Assembly: GCA_949775045.1 (NCBI GenBank) | Contig: OX459103.1 | Coordinates: 5,629,502-5,693,501, forward strand | DNA from: Metridium senile | Taxonomy: Eukaryota; Cnidaria; Anthozoa; Actiniaria; Metridiidae | Length of the DNA stretch: 64,000 bases | Direction of reading: 5' to 3' | Shown: positions 24,237-35,698 of the stretch, piece by piece | Numbering within the stretch: position 1 is the first letter of the stretch | How the letters are laid out: the number at the start of each line of letters is the position of its first letter | The notes under the pieces: model-generated | The model's input: only the letters and a program-made list of their open reading frames with translations | Databases searched by the model: none | Told to the model about the DNA's origin: nothing | Program-made: the position numbers and the translations under genes

Positions 24237-24478
24237 GTGCCCCTCGTTGTGACATCAAACATTCAAGTATTTACTGTCTGCCTAAGGGTCGGACCATTTA
24301 ATATTTGAGGGTGGGGTGGGTTGAATCCTCCCCACCCTCCCCCTAACATTAAATTAACCAATGACTGCCCCTCGTTTAAACATCAAACATCCAAGTATTT
24401 ACTATCTGCATAAGGATCGGACCATTTATTTCAGTGATGGTGGGGTGGGTTGAATTATCCCCCCTCCCCTCCCCCCAT
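24237..24478. repeat. ~130-bp tandem duplication containing a GGACCATT repeat
   Basis: Two copies of TGCCCCTCGTT...CATCAAACAT(T/C)CAAGTATTTACT...AAGG(G/A)TCGGACCATTTA begin near 24,239 and 24,369, each ending in GGTGGGGTGGGTTGAAT. Similar GG(T/A)GGACCATTAG sequence recurs at 25,957 and 44,226, so a dispersed family is involved. Confidence 0.75.
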
Positions 24479-24559
24479 CTATCGTTCAACGTCAAATCCT
24501 CCAAAAACCACCAGACAATCGTTGCATCGCAAATTTCAGTTTGATTTTTGGGTTTTTCT

Positions 24560-24647
24560 GATCTGTCAATCAGTTTCGGGGCGGAGATTACTTCAAATTA
24601 ACTAATAATTAACGTACAAGTTCCGCCTCCAAACTGATTTACAGATC
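24560..24647. repeat. 88-bp inverted repeat
   Basis: GATCTGTCAATCAGTTTCGG pairs imperfectly with CCAAACTGATTTACAGATC, enclosing GGGCGGA and TCCGCC. MITE-like, non-coding. Confidence 0.7.
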
Positions 24648-25010
24648 GTAGGGGCGGATCTAAGGGGTGTCCCTAGTGGCACCGGACACCCCCCTAGTGC
24701 CGCAATTACCCCTATTTTATTTAAGACATTTAGGGACCAGACATCCCCTACAAATTTCTGGACCCGCTCCTGGATCAGAAAAAAATTAAAATGAACTTGA
24801 ACCTCGCAATTTGCTAGTCACGATGTAACGATTATCACAATATTAACACTAGTTTTGCTTTAATCTCATGTAATTCTCAATAAGTGAAGAATGCACATTA
24901 CAAGCCTTGGTTCTTCAGCAATTACGTCATAGCCGGGGGCATTAAAGAGTTAGGAACACTCTTGTTCATAGCTAACTACATGCAGTTAATACAGGCATGT
25001 TCTTATGTCA

Positions 25011-25285
25011 ATGGAAACTAGCGAGTAAACTAGTATAGGCTGTGTTGGTGTTTGATATAAACGATAGGTAATATAATGAAATGTGTAACACCGTAAAAAA
25101 TAGAAACTAGCGAGTAAACTAGTATAGGCTGCGTCGGTGTTTGATATAAACGATAGGTAATAGAATGAAATGTGTAACACCGTAAAAAATAGAAACTAGC
25201 GAGTAAACTATAGGCTGCGTCAGTGTTTGATATAAACGATGGGTAATAGAATGAAATTTGTAACACCGTAAAAAAATGTTGACTT
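25011..25285. repeat. ~89-bp tandem repeat, 3 copies
   Basis: Units start GAAACTAGCGAGTAAACTA and end GTAACACCGTAAAAAA, near 25,013, 25,102 and 25,191. The same unit appears at 27,151, 61,072 and 62,090. Short frames here are repeat artefacts. Confidence 0.9.
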
Positions 25286-26060
25286 AACTTTACTGAACTT
25301 TACTGTGCTTATGTCATGTAAACTAAGAAATTACAAGCCTTTGTTTCGACTTTGTTCTCAGCTAAAACATGTGACGACATATTGTTATACAGAGCTGGGG
25401 ATACATTTGTCATGCGGTGTGCGTAAAGGCCTCTATACACACCAGGAGATAATTAAGTTGCTGCAGTTTCTCACTGCGAATGTCGCGTCGTGGCCTATTG
25501 CTTCTATTTAATTTGCGCTTCGAGTACCGTACACACGAATACTTCAGTTTCACGTTATCTAATATCGCTGTATTATTTGACAAAAGGCGCATTTGCACAG
25601 GCTAAGCCTCGAATTGTTGTAAAAACATTCCCAAATCCCAAGCAAAGCAAGGGGAAATTGTATTGCTTAACAATAGAAAACTCATTTGAATTTGCTCTGA
25701 ATTGAGGCTTTCCCTGTACAAATGCGTCTTTTGTACAACTAACAGTACAGCGGTGCCAGATAACACGAAACTGGAGTTTTCAGGCTAGACTGATATTGAC
25801 TTGTCGTCAATGTGTGTACCTGCCCTAGAGCCTAAGGGGACTTGACTTTTGACCGTAGCTAAATGGCTTTCCTGTACGAATTATATAACAAGCTTTACTA
25901 AGGTTCCTGTCTTTTTCAATTACCATGCAAATTTTACGACGCAAATAATTATAAGGGGTGGACCATTAGATATCCGAGGGGCTGCGCAATTATGCCCCAA
26001 TGCATGCAAAAATTCGACTGCACAACTTTTACCTAATACATACACTTTTGTATGACATAT
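25286..26060. other. No recognised feature
   Basis: Overlapping short frames at 25,305, 25,410, 25,490 and 25,849 show no recognisable domain and no splice pattern that joins them. A GGTGGACCATTAG repeat piece sits near 25,957. Confidence 0.5.
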
Positions 26061-26063
26061 TAC

Positions 26064-26695
26064 CGTTCGTATTGACAAGGTTTCTTGTATTTATCGAGCA
26101 TGAAAATCTCTTGTAAACGAGGAATGAAGAAACCTCAATACAACGGCCACTTTTATGAAATCCTTTGTTTTCTTGGTTAAAATGTCTTTGGTGTTCGAAT
26201 TAACGAGGTTCCTTGTATTTATCGAGATGATGAAAATCTCTTATAGACGAAGAATAAAGCCGGGAACCTCAATACAACGGCCACTTTTATGAAACTCTTT
26301 GTTTTCCGGGTTAAAAATGTTTTGGTGATCGAAATAACGAGGTTACGCAAATGTTTTATCAAGCAGTGTAAAACCTTCAAATTCCGGCCTCTTTTGTGAA
26401 AGTCTTTATTTTCCGGACGATTAAAAATGTTTTGGGGTTCGAATTACCGAGGTTACAGCAATGCTTTATCAAGCATCTTATTAAGTAAAACACAAGAAAT
26501 CTACAAACAAGACACTTCAATAAACATTTGTTCTCTCGATGAAAAACGTTTTGACGGTCCATGCACGAATCGAAGTTCATGTTTTATCAAGCTTAGGAGA
26601 AAACTTTATACAACAGGCACTAGCTTTTCTATTTTAATATTTGTGTTTTGGATTATAATAAAAGGGTCTCGAATTAGCGAGGTTCCCGTGATTTG
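26064..26695. repeat. ~130-bp degenerate tandem repeat
   Basis: (A/T)TCGAAT(T/A)A(A/C)CGAGGTT blocks recur at about 26,064, 26,193, 26,327, 26,436 and 26,668. The first copies share CTCAATACAACGGCCACTTT. An old array without coding potential. Confidence 0.75.
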
Positions 26696-27150
26696 ATCTA
26701 CTTGTAAATCTTAGCAAGTCAAGAATGGACATTACAAGCCTTGCCTCTTTAGCTATAAGAGCTATGACGTCATAGGGATGTACATCTATTGTTATAAACA
26801 CAGTCTATTATTACGGATCTCTGTAGGCAACTTTTTGTAGTAACAATATTAACTTCAACCAACCGTGCCGCGTTGCTATTTAGAAATAGTATTTTCCTGA
26901 CAACGACAACAATAATATCAATGATATTTGCTTCTTTTAAACACTGATATGATGGAAATGTTGCATAGTGATTGCATAGTACCCGGGTTATATATATTAT
27001 TTATAATATTTTTCAAAACAATAAAATGATAAACACGAATACTGAACGTCATCCGTTAAATGTTTACTCCGAATTAACGATTGCCGCCAGTATAATCCTT
27101 TTAACCAGATATAAGATATAGTGAAAGATGTACATTCATAATTATATCAA

Positions 27151-27414
27151 TGGAAACTAGCGAGTAAACTAGTATAGGCTGCGTCGGTGTTTGATGTAAA
27201 CGATATAGGTAATAGAATGAAAATTGTAGCACCGTAAAAAAATGTCAATTTCACTTTACTGACGTTTCGAACTCAGTTAGCTCTTCATCGGAGTAAACGT
27301 GTTAGAGTGACAGGATTTAACTCTTTTACTCCGACGAAGGGCTAAAGCTCAAAACGTAAGTAAATTTAAATTGACATTGTTTACGGTGTCACAAATTTCA
27401 TTCTATTACCTATC
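27151..27414. mobile_element. Foldback repeat with CGAAGGGCTAAAGCTC core
   Basis: The outer arms TAGGTAATAGAATGAAA and TTTCATTCTATTACCTA are inverted, with inner TTTACGGTG arms. The core carries CGACGAAGGGCTAAAGCTC, also present at 62,040. One arm continues into the GAAACTAGCGAGTAAACTAG unit seen at 25,011. Confidence 0.75.
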
Positions 27415-27859
27415 TAATTCTATCATGGTATATACATAAAAAAAATTCTTGGAATAATATATCATTACGTCATGCATTTAGCAATTGATTACTCCGACAG
27501 ATTGACGCCCGCAACGTCAGTAAGATAAACCTTTTAGATGTATATACTCCTTTTAACCAATCATAATGGAATATTCATAATTAAATTATATACAATATTT
27601 AAAAAAATACCGTGGAATAATATATAGCTACGCAATGAATTTATTGTTTACTCCGAACATCTCCGAAGGATTGACGTTGGCAAATAAACGCCAGTAAGGT
27701 TATAGCATTTTTGACGTTATATTTAATTATTATTTTTTCTACATATGATAATATGATCCTTTTAAGATCGACATAAAAATATCCATTGAATTTGCCCCTT
27801 TTGCTAATTGTTACCATTATAAACAACATTATAATTTGTATTACTTCCAACTATGTAGG

Positions 27860-28190
27860 CTATTTGCGAATATATAAACGAATTTAAAGTCTTGCAATCA
27901 ACTAGCTTTTATACTATAGTAATGATATCGATAATATTTGCTATTGTTTTCAATAATTTATATAAATGTAAAAAATTTCACATTCCTAATTGTACAATGT
28001 GTGTTTTTTTTTTAATTGAACTATTTGATCCTTGTATAAAATCAACAAACTGTACTGATGATATCGATGTCATTTGCTATTTTTTTACAATTATAAAGAT
28101 GTAAAAAATTCCACTATTCTAATGTTTTTAACATACAATGTTTTTAAATTAAACCATTTTACACCATTTGATTCTGAACGTCAATAAAAT
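27860..28190. repeat. Local repeat forming the target of the foldback element
   Basis: Blocks resembling TTTGCGAATATATAAACG...TCTTGCAATCAACT and ACTGATGATATCGATGTCATTTGC occur here. Related sequence resumes right of the element at 41,861-41,950 (TTTGCGAATACAAACGAATA, ATGATGTCGATTAT). An uninterrupted AATCAACAAACTG-TACTGATGATAT at about 28,043-28,066 is a paralogue of the empty insertion site. Confidence 0.75.
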
Positions 28191-28200
28191 CAACAAACTC
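28191..28200. repeat. Target-site duplication, left copy
   Basis: CAACAAACTC immediately precedes the terminal GGG of the foldback element. It is identical to 41,851-41,860. Because of the adjoining C/G bases the duplication could be counted as 9 or 10 bp. Confidence 0.88.
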
Positions 28201-28310
28201 GGGAATTAACACACTTGCAAAGTTTGCAAAATCATATACTAGTACTAGTAAAAAAAAGTTCGCAATTTATATGATTATGTATAAATAACTATATAAAATA
28301 TTCACTATAT
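28201..28310. repeat. Terminal inverted repeat, left unique part
   Basis: Starts GGGAATTAACACACTTGC, includes TTTGCAAAATCATATACTAG and one orphan AAAAAAAAGTTCGCAA half-unit, and ends TATTCACTATAT before the array. Compared with the right end it differs in the three bases after GGG and at one internal base (ACTATATAA versus ACTCTATAA). Confidence 0.9.
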
Positions 28311-31300
28311 ACTAGTAAAAAAAAGTTCGCAAATCTATCAACTTTAACAAATTGCGAACTTTTTACATGTATACTAGTAAAAAAAAGTTCGCAAATCTAT
28401 CAACTTTAACAAATTGCGAACTTTTTACATGTATACTAGTAAAAAAAAGTTCGCAAATGTATCAACTTTAACAAATTGCGAACTTTTTACACGTACCTAT
28501 AGGATAATATAATATACTAGTAAAAAAAAGTTCGCAAATCTATCAACTTGAACAAATTGCGAACTTTTCACTTGTATACTAGTAAAAAAAAGTTCGCAAA
28601 TCTATCAACTTTAACAAATTGCGAACTTTTTACATGTATACTAGTAAAAAAAAGTTCGCAAATGTATCAACTTTAACAAATTGCGAACTTTTTACACGTA
28701 CCTATAGGATAATATAATATACTAGTAAAAAAAAGTTCGCAAATCTATCAACTTGAACAAATTGCGAACTTTTCACTTGTATACTAGTAAAAAAAAGTTC
28801 GCAAATCTATCGACTTTAACAAATTGCGAACTTTTCACTTGTATACTAGTAAAAAAAAGTTCGCAAATCTATCAACTTTAACAAATTGCGAACTTTTCAC
28901 TTGTATACTAGTAAAAAAAAGTTCGCAAATGTATCAACTTGAACAAATTGCGAACTTTTTACACGTACCTATAGGATAATATAATATACTAGTAAAAAAA
29001 AGTTCGCAAATGTATCAACTTTAACAAATTGCGAACTTTTTACACGTACCTATAGGATAATATAATATACTAGTAAAAAAAAGTTCGCAAATCTATCAAC
29101 TTGAACAAATTGCGAACTTTTCACTTGTATACTAGTAAAAAAAAGTTCGCAAATCTATCAACTTTAACAAATTGCGAACTTTTCACTTGTATACTAGTAA
29201 AAAAAAGTTCGCAAATCTATCAACTTTAACAAATTGCGAACTTTTTACTTGTATACTAGTAAAAAAAAGTTCGCAAATCTATCAACTTTAACAAATTGCG
29301 AACTTTTTACACGTATACTAGTAAAAAAAAGTTCGCAAATCTATCAACTTTAACAAATTGCGAACTTTTTACACGTACCTATAGGATAATATAATATACT
29401 AGTAAAAAAAAGTTCGCAAATCTATCAACTTTAACAAATTGCGAACTTTTTACATGTATACTAGTAAAAAAAAGTTCGCAAATCTATCAACTTGAACAAA
29501 TTGCGAACTTTTCACTTGTATACTAGTAAAAAAAAGTTCGCAAATCTATCAACTTTAACAAATTGCGAACTTTTCACTTGTATACTAGTAAAAAAAAGTT
29601 CGCAAATCTATCAACTTTAACAAATTGCGAACTTTTTACTTGTATACTAGTAAAAAAAAGTTCGCAAATCTATCAACTTTAACAAATTGCGAACTTTTTA
29701 CACGTATACTAGTAAAAAAAAGTTCGCAAATCTATCAACTTTAACAAATTGCGAACTTTTTACACGTACCTATAGGATAATATAATATACTAGTAAAAAA
29801 AAGTTCGCAAATCTATCAACTTTAACAAATTGCGAACTTTTTACATGTATACTAGTAAAAAAAAGTTCGCAAATCTATCAACTTGAACAAATTGCGAACT
29901 TTTCACTTGTATACTAGTAAAAAAAAGTTCGCAAATCTATCAACTTTAACAAATTGCGAACTTTTCACTTGTATACTAGTAAAAAAAAGTTCGCAAATCT
30001 ATCAACTTGAACAAATTGCGAACTTTTTACACGTACCTATAGGATAATATAATATACTAGTAAAAAAAAGTTCGCAAATGTATCAACTTTAACAAATTGC
30101 GAACTTTTTACACGTACCTATAGGATAATATAATATACTAGTAAAAAAAAGTTCGCAAATCTATCAACTTGAACAAATTGCGAACTTTTCACTTGTATAC
30201 TAGTAAAAAAAAGTTCGCAAATCTATCAACTTGAACAAATTGCGAACTTTTCACTTGTATACTAGTAAAAAAAAGTTCGCAAATCTATCAACTTTAACAA
30301 ATTGCGAACTTTTTACTTGTATACTAGTAAAAAAAAGTTCGCAAATCTATCAACTTTAACAAATTGCGAACTTTTTACACGTATACTAGTAAAAAAAAGT
30401 TCGCAAATCTATCAACTTTAACAAATTGCGAACTTTTTACACGTACCTATAGGATAATATAATATACTAGTAAAAAAAAGTTCGCAAATCTATCAACTTT
30501 AACAAATTGCGAACTTTTTACACGTACCTATAGGATAATATAATATACTAGTAAAAAAAAGTTCGCAAATCTATCAACTTGAACAAATTGCGAACTTTTC
30601 ACTTGTATACTAGTAAAAAAAAGTTCGCAAATCTATCAACTTTAACAAATTGCGAACTTTTCACTTGTATACTAGTAAAAAAAAGTTCGCAAATCTATCA
30701 ACTTTAACAAATTGCGAACTTTTTACTTGTATACTAGTAAAAAAAAGTTCGCAAATCTATCAACTTTAACAAATTGCGAACTTTTTACACGTATACTAGT
30801 AAAAAAAAGTTCGCAAATCTATCAACTTTAACAAATTGCGAACTTTTTACACGTACCTATAGGATAATATAATATACTAGTAAAAAAAAGTTCGCAAATC
30901 TATCAACTTTAACAAATTGCGAACTTTTTACATGTATACTAGTAAAAAAAAGTTCGCAAATCTATCAACTTGAACAAATTGCGAACTTTTCACTTGTATA
31001 CTAGTAAAAAAAAGTTCGCAAATCTATCAACTTTAACAAATTGCGAACTTTTCACTTGTATACTAGTAAAAAAAAGTTCGCAAATCTATCAACTTTAACA
31101 AATTGCGAACTTTTTACTTGTATACTAGTAAAAAAAAGTTCGCAAATCTATCAACTTTAACAAATTGCGAACTTTTTACACGTATACTAGTAAAAAAAAG
31201 TTCGCAAATCTATCAACTTTAACAAATTGCGAACTTTTTACACGTACCTATAGGATAATATAATATACTAGTAAAAAAAAGTTCGCAAATCTATCAACTT

Positions 31301-32618
31301 TAACAAATTGCGAACTTTTTACATGTATACTAGTAAAAAAAAGTTCGCAAATCTATCAACTTGAACAAATTGCGAACTTTTCACTTGTATACTAGTAAAA
31401 AAAAGTTCGCAAATCTATCAACTTTAACAAATTGCGAACTTTTCACTTGTATACTAGTAAAAAAAAGTTCGCAAATCTATCAACTTGAACAAATTGCGAA
31501 CTTTTTACACGTACCTATAGGATAATATAATATACTAGTAAAAAAAAGTTCGCAAATGTATCAACTTTAACAAATTGCGAACTTTTTACACGTACCTATA
31601 GGATAATATAATATACTAGTAAAAAAAAGTTCGCAAATCTATCAACTTGAACAAATTGCGAACTTTTCACTTGTATACTAGTAAAAAAAAGTTCGCAAAT
31701 CTATCAACTTGAACAAATTGCGAACTTTTCACTTGTATACTAGTAAAAAAAAGTTCGCAAATCTATCAACTTTAACAAATTGCGAACTTTTTACTTGTAT
31801 ACTAGTAAAAAAAAGTTCGCAAATCTATCAACTTTAACAAATTGCGAACTTTTTACACGTATACTAGTAAAAAAAAGTTCGCAAATCTATCAACTTTAAC
31901 AAATTGCGAACTTTTTACACGTACCTATAGGATAATATAATATACTAGTAAAAAAAAGTTCGCAAATCTATCAACTTTAACAAATTGCGAACTTTTTACA
32001 TGTATACTAGTAAAAAAAAGTTCGCAAATCTATCAACTTGAACAAATTGCGAACTTTTCACTTGTATACTAGTAAAAAAAAGTTCGCAAATCTATCAACT
32101 TGAACAAATTGCGAACTTTTCACTTGTATACTAGTAAAAAAAAGTTCGCAAATGTATCAACTTGAACAAATTGCGAACTTTTTACACGTACCTATAGGAT
32201 AATATAATATACTAGTAAAAAAAAGTTCGCAAATGTATCAACTTTAACAAATTGCGAACTTTTTACACGTACCTATAGGATAATATAATATACTAGTAAA
32301 AAAAAGTTCGCAAATCTATCAACTTTAACAAATTGCGAACTTTTTACATGTATACTAGTAAAAAAAAGTTCGCAAATCTATCAACTTTAACAAATTGCGA
32401 ACTTTTTACATGTATACTTGTAAAAAAAAGTTCGCAAATCTATCAACTTGAACAAATTGCGAACTTTTCACTTGTATACTAGTAAAAAAAAGTTCGCAAA
32501 TCTATCAACTTGAACAAATTGCGAACTTTTCACTTGTATACTAGTAAAAAAAAGTTCGCAAATCTATCAACTTGAACAAATTGCGAACTTTTTACACGTA
32601 CCTATAGGATAATATAAT
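28311..32618. repeat. Left arm: array of about 64 hairpin units (62/81 bp)
   Basis: The basic unit ACTAGT-AAAAAAAAGTTCGCAA-(19-nt loop)-TTGCGAACTTTTTAC-(A/T)(C/T)GTAT is 62 bp and forms a stem of at least 13 bp. About 18 units are 81 bp because they insert ACCTATAGGATAATATAAT before the next ACTAGT. The same order of variant units recurs several times, a higher-order repeat. A loop variant CTATCAACTTGAAC is common in this arm. The copy count is my estimate from length. Confidence 0.95.
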
Positions 32619-33779
32619 TTATTTTTTTTCGGTCCGGTATCCTGTGATTCGTGCGCTGTGATTGGCTAGCGAGCGGGCCAGTTTTTCACGATCTGCCCGG
32701 TCCGCGGTATCCTGTTCGTTGGTTTTTGAAAAATTTGAAAAATCTTCTTTAATAGGTAATTGTTAATTATGGTAATATCTATCGATTAAAATAGTAGGAG
32801 ATCTATAATTCTGAATTCACCAAATGACACTGACAGAATGCGATAACCGACTGAGAGAAAATTAAAAGCTACGTGGCGAGCATTGTTTTTGCAAACATTT
32901 TGACAAGTAAAAGTTGAGAAAATCAAATCAATATTGCAAAAACTCACGAGAGAATACACAAAGTTTTTTGTAATTTCTAAAGAATATAAAGCTCGTTCAC
33001 ATACCTTAATAGTAGTTGAAAAATATACTTGTAGTTTTTATCATTCCTTGTAAACATAGTTAATCGATTATTAACTATATTGTAAACAACACAGCGGTGA
33101 ATTGAGCTATCTTTTGATGAGATATGTCGTTGCTTTTCAGTCACTTTTGAAATGCTATGAATTCACGAGAAGTTTATGTACAAAGTCTACAACGTTTTTG
33201 AAGTAAGGAAGTGTTCTTGTCTTTTTTTTCTGCACACAAAAGGATAAACAATCTTGAAAAAGGTCGATTTGCTTGATTCAAAGTCCTGTCAGCGATCCTA
33301 ATGCTTTCAACTTTCATCTTCTTCATAAATTACGACACAGACAAATTAATTCCTTCAACAGTTGTCGGTGGCTTCGACTAAATTTCTTATTTCTTATCAT
33401 TTATCGAAAAATAAGCTTCAGTAGGCTTTTTTCTTGATGCAAACGTCCACAAGAACGACGAATTTCAACTCGTTTCAACATCCATCTTGGTTCACTCAGT
33501 GTTCGACATCTATCAGCTAAAATCCTTTGTAAAACTTGTTTTTTGTTTCTTGACTTTCTTTGATGTTGAGATATAAACAAAACCCTTTCTCTTTAAACGA
33601 TATTTGATTTGGAATGATGGAGAAAGCTGCAGTAATTTAAAATATTTTGGCATTAAAATTTCTGTAAGTTTGTCGAGGCGCCGTCACACTGAATGAAAAC
33701 CGGTTTCTGACAACCCGCTCTTTTTCAGTAAAACTACTGGGAAGCCATTTGAAAGCAACGCGCGTCGTAAAATATCAAA
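32619..33779. other. Foldback core, left flank, no recognised gene
   Basis: Starts with a GC-richer block containing GTGATTGGCTAGCGAGCGGG and two GTATCCTGT words. An AT-rich stretch without open frames of note follows. Possibly a regulatory or structural part of the element. Confidence 0.5.
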
Positions 33780-33970
33780 AACATTATAATTACTCGGGAT
33801 TCCTGTGGAATCACCGAGTTTAGGATTCGGCATTATTTTTCTTTGGTCGTCGTCAAATTGCCGCGCACGCGCAGTATGGTCGAAGTTACGTCATTCACGT
33901 GATCAGAACTCTTGGCGTGGCGTCCATTTTGCTTCTCGCTATTGACAGTGGAGTAGTTAGTTTTCAAGGT
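33780..33970 (+). promoter_or_regulatory. Candidate promoter of the foldback-core gene
   Basis: Contains a small hairpin ACTCGGGATTCC...GGAATCACCGAGT (about 33,792-33,821), an NRF1-like GCGCACGCGCA (33,863-33,873), a CRE-like TTACGTCA (33,886-33,893) and an E-box CACGTG (33,896-33,901). The cluster lies just before the candidate start codon at 33,971. Motif matches are by eye. Confidence 0.5.
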
Positions 33971-34947
33971 ATGGATTCAACGTCTTTAAATACGCTCAAA
34001 TCGCTTACAAATTCACACACCATTCGCGGTATAGCCACACTAAAAGATGACGAGCGTTTTCGGAAAGGAGATTTAGAGAGACGCCGCGAATCTATCGTCA
34101 AACTGACTATGAAAGTGCCTATCGTGAAACTTAAACTATGTATTCAAAAGCGAATTATAATCAAACTTATACAAACTCTAAAACAACAAAGCTCAACTAC
34201 ATGTACAGAATGTGAACAAAGGTCTACCGAAGAAAAAACGAGGATTGCAAGCGGCATTTTAAGCGAAGAAGATTCAAGACTAGCGACTTGTGTTTACAGT
34301 CAACCAGACTCAAAGTAAGGCCGCCTAGCTTCTCAAAAATGATGACTTCTTTCAAATTAATAATGCTAAGTACCTTGCTTCTTTTATTATTTTTAATTCA
34401 AGGAAGTATTTTCTGTTTTTCCTATTTGATATTAGTCTTTATTAGGGTACAAAACAGTCAAGTTCTTCGACCGCTACACTCAAACTATTGTCATTTCATC
34501 GTTCAGTGATTGTGATATATTACTAGTTGTTTGACTGTATACAGGTATGAATGTATATAATGATGCAGAAGTCACAATAAAGATTACAAATAATACCAGA
34601 TTTCGTTATCCAAGGTTTGTTTGTTTATCATAGAATACGCTCAAATATAAGGTCTTCTGAGTTACATAATTATATTAACTGTGCAAAGGTCAAAATCGAG
34701 CATTATTCTTCAAAGTTCAAGGGGATTGGGACAGAAGCATTTATTTCTCAAAAAAGGTTCAAATGTAAAGCCAGTCGGTATATATCGTCCCTTTCTTGTA
34801 ATAGACCGATGTCTCTCTATAAGACTCAGTCACATGTAATGAATTACTGTAAGTGTAAACTATATTATGATGTAGAGAAGAATACTGGTCCTAAAAACAC
34901 ACTATATGTTGATCCAAGCAAGACAATAACAGCACCATATAGCAAAG
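33971..34947 (+). CDS. Foldback-core gene candidate (2 or more exons), unknown function, with degenerate 2A-like motif
   Basis: Proposed exons are 33,971-34,314 and 34,634-34,947. Exon 1 opens MDSTSLNTLKSLTNSHTIRG, is Lys/Arg/Glu/Ser-rich, and ends CTCAAA|GTAAGG. The acceptor TTTGTTTATCATAG at 34,633 restores frame exactly (phase 2). Exon 2 holds CKCKLYYDVEKNTGP (2A-like consensus DxExNPGP, with Thr for Pro, so probably inactive), then VDPSKTITAPYSKG. From memory, a VDPSKTI..PYS.GN block after a 2A peptide occurs in large mobile-element proteins of invertebrates. I cannot name the family. A donor AAAG|GTAATG follows at 34,948; without splicing the frame ends at 35,012. An acceptor near 35,169 (GTTTTACAG) would add about 16 codons. 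No catalytic domain is visible, so it may be a truncated relic. Confidence 0.5.
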
Positions 34948-35307
34948 GTAATGCTTTGACCTTTAAAATTACAACAATGTGCTGCAATGAGTTTATGTTC
35001 TTTAATTTATAATAACAAAAATGAAATTAATTCATCAAATGAGCTTGTAATGATCAGTTCTGATTGTCACAATCGGCATGACAGTCATTTCTCATGAAAT
35101 CAGAACTACCCACAAGTTTAAATGTGTTTAATACTGATATGAACTTCAATTTAGTGACAGTTTTACAGGTAATACAAAAAGAAACTGCAAATTATTCATA
35201 TCAGATATAGGTAGATAAACAAATTTCTGATGAAAGTGCGCTTTCAAGCAGGCGTCTATTTTCATGAATTGTACTTATAATTAAACGCGTAGCTAGAGCA
35301 TCAAAGA

Positions 35308-35698
35308 GAATCCCGAGTTCACGCAGTTATGCGTCTAGTTTAATATAGAGAGAGAATAAAAAAAATAAATAAGTTATTTACCGGCTAGAGGTGGACCGAG
35401 GTCCGTACATCCAAGACCTCGGGCAGTTTTTCACTATACGGACCTCCCAGCCGGTAAATAACATATATATACTAGTAAAAAAAAGTTCGCAAATCTATCA
35501 ACTTGAACAAATTGCGAACTTTTCACTTGTATACTAGTAAAAAAAAGTTCGCAAATCTATCAACTTTAACAAATTGCGAACTTTTTACTTGTATACTAGT
35601 AAAAAAAAGTTCGCAAATCTATCAACTTTAACAAATTGCGAACTTTTTACACGTATACTAGTAAAAACTAGACGCATAACTGCGTGAACTCGGGATTC
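35308..35698. mobile_element. Nested composite foldback within the core
   Basis: Perfect 34-bp inverted arms (35,308-35,341 and 35,665-35,698; GAATCCCGAGTTCACGCAG...) enclose two things. One is a palindrome at about 35,371-35,461 with TTATTTACCGGCT/AGCCGGTAAATAA ends and an ACCGAGGTCCGTA core. The other is a three-unit hairpin array. The arms share the CTCGGGATTC word with the promoter hairpin at 33,792. Confidence 0.8.
35471..35664. repeat. Short internal array of 3 hairpin units
   Basis: Three 62-bp units in left-arm orientation, including the GAAC loop variant typical of the left arm. They abut the nested inverted repeat, so a piece of left arm appears to have been copied into the core. 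Confidence 0.9.

Noticed and set aside
28311..32618. Array of repeats with palindromic cores, superficially like a CRISPR array
   Set aside because: The sequence between the palindromes is the same in every unit, there are no unique spacers or cas genes, and the DNA is eukaryotic. It is satellite forming a transposon arm.
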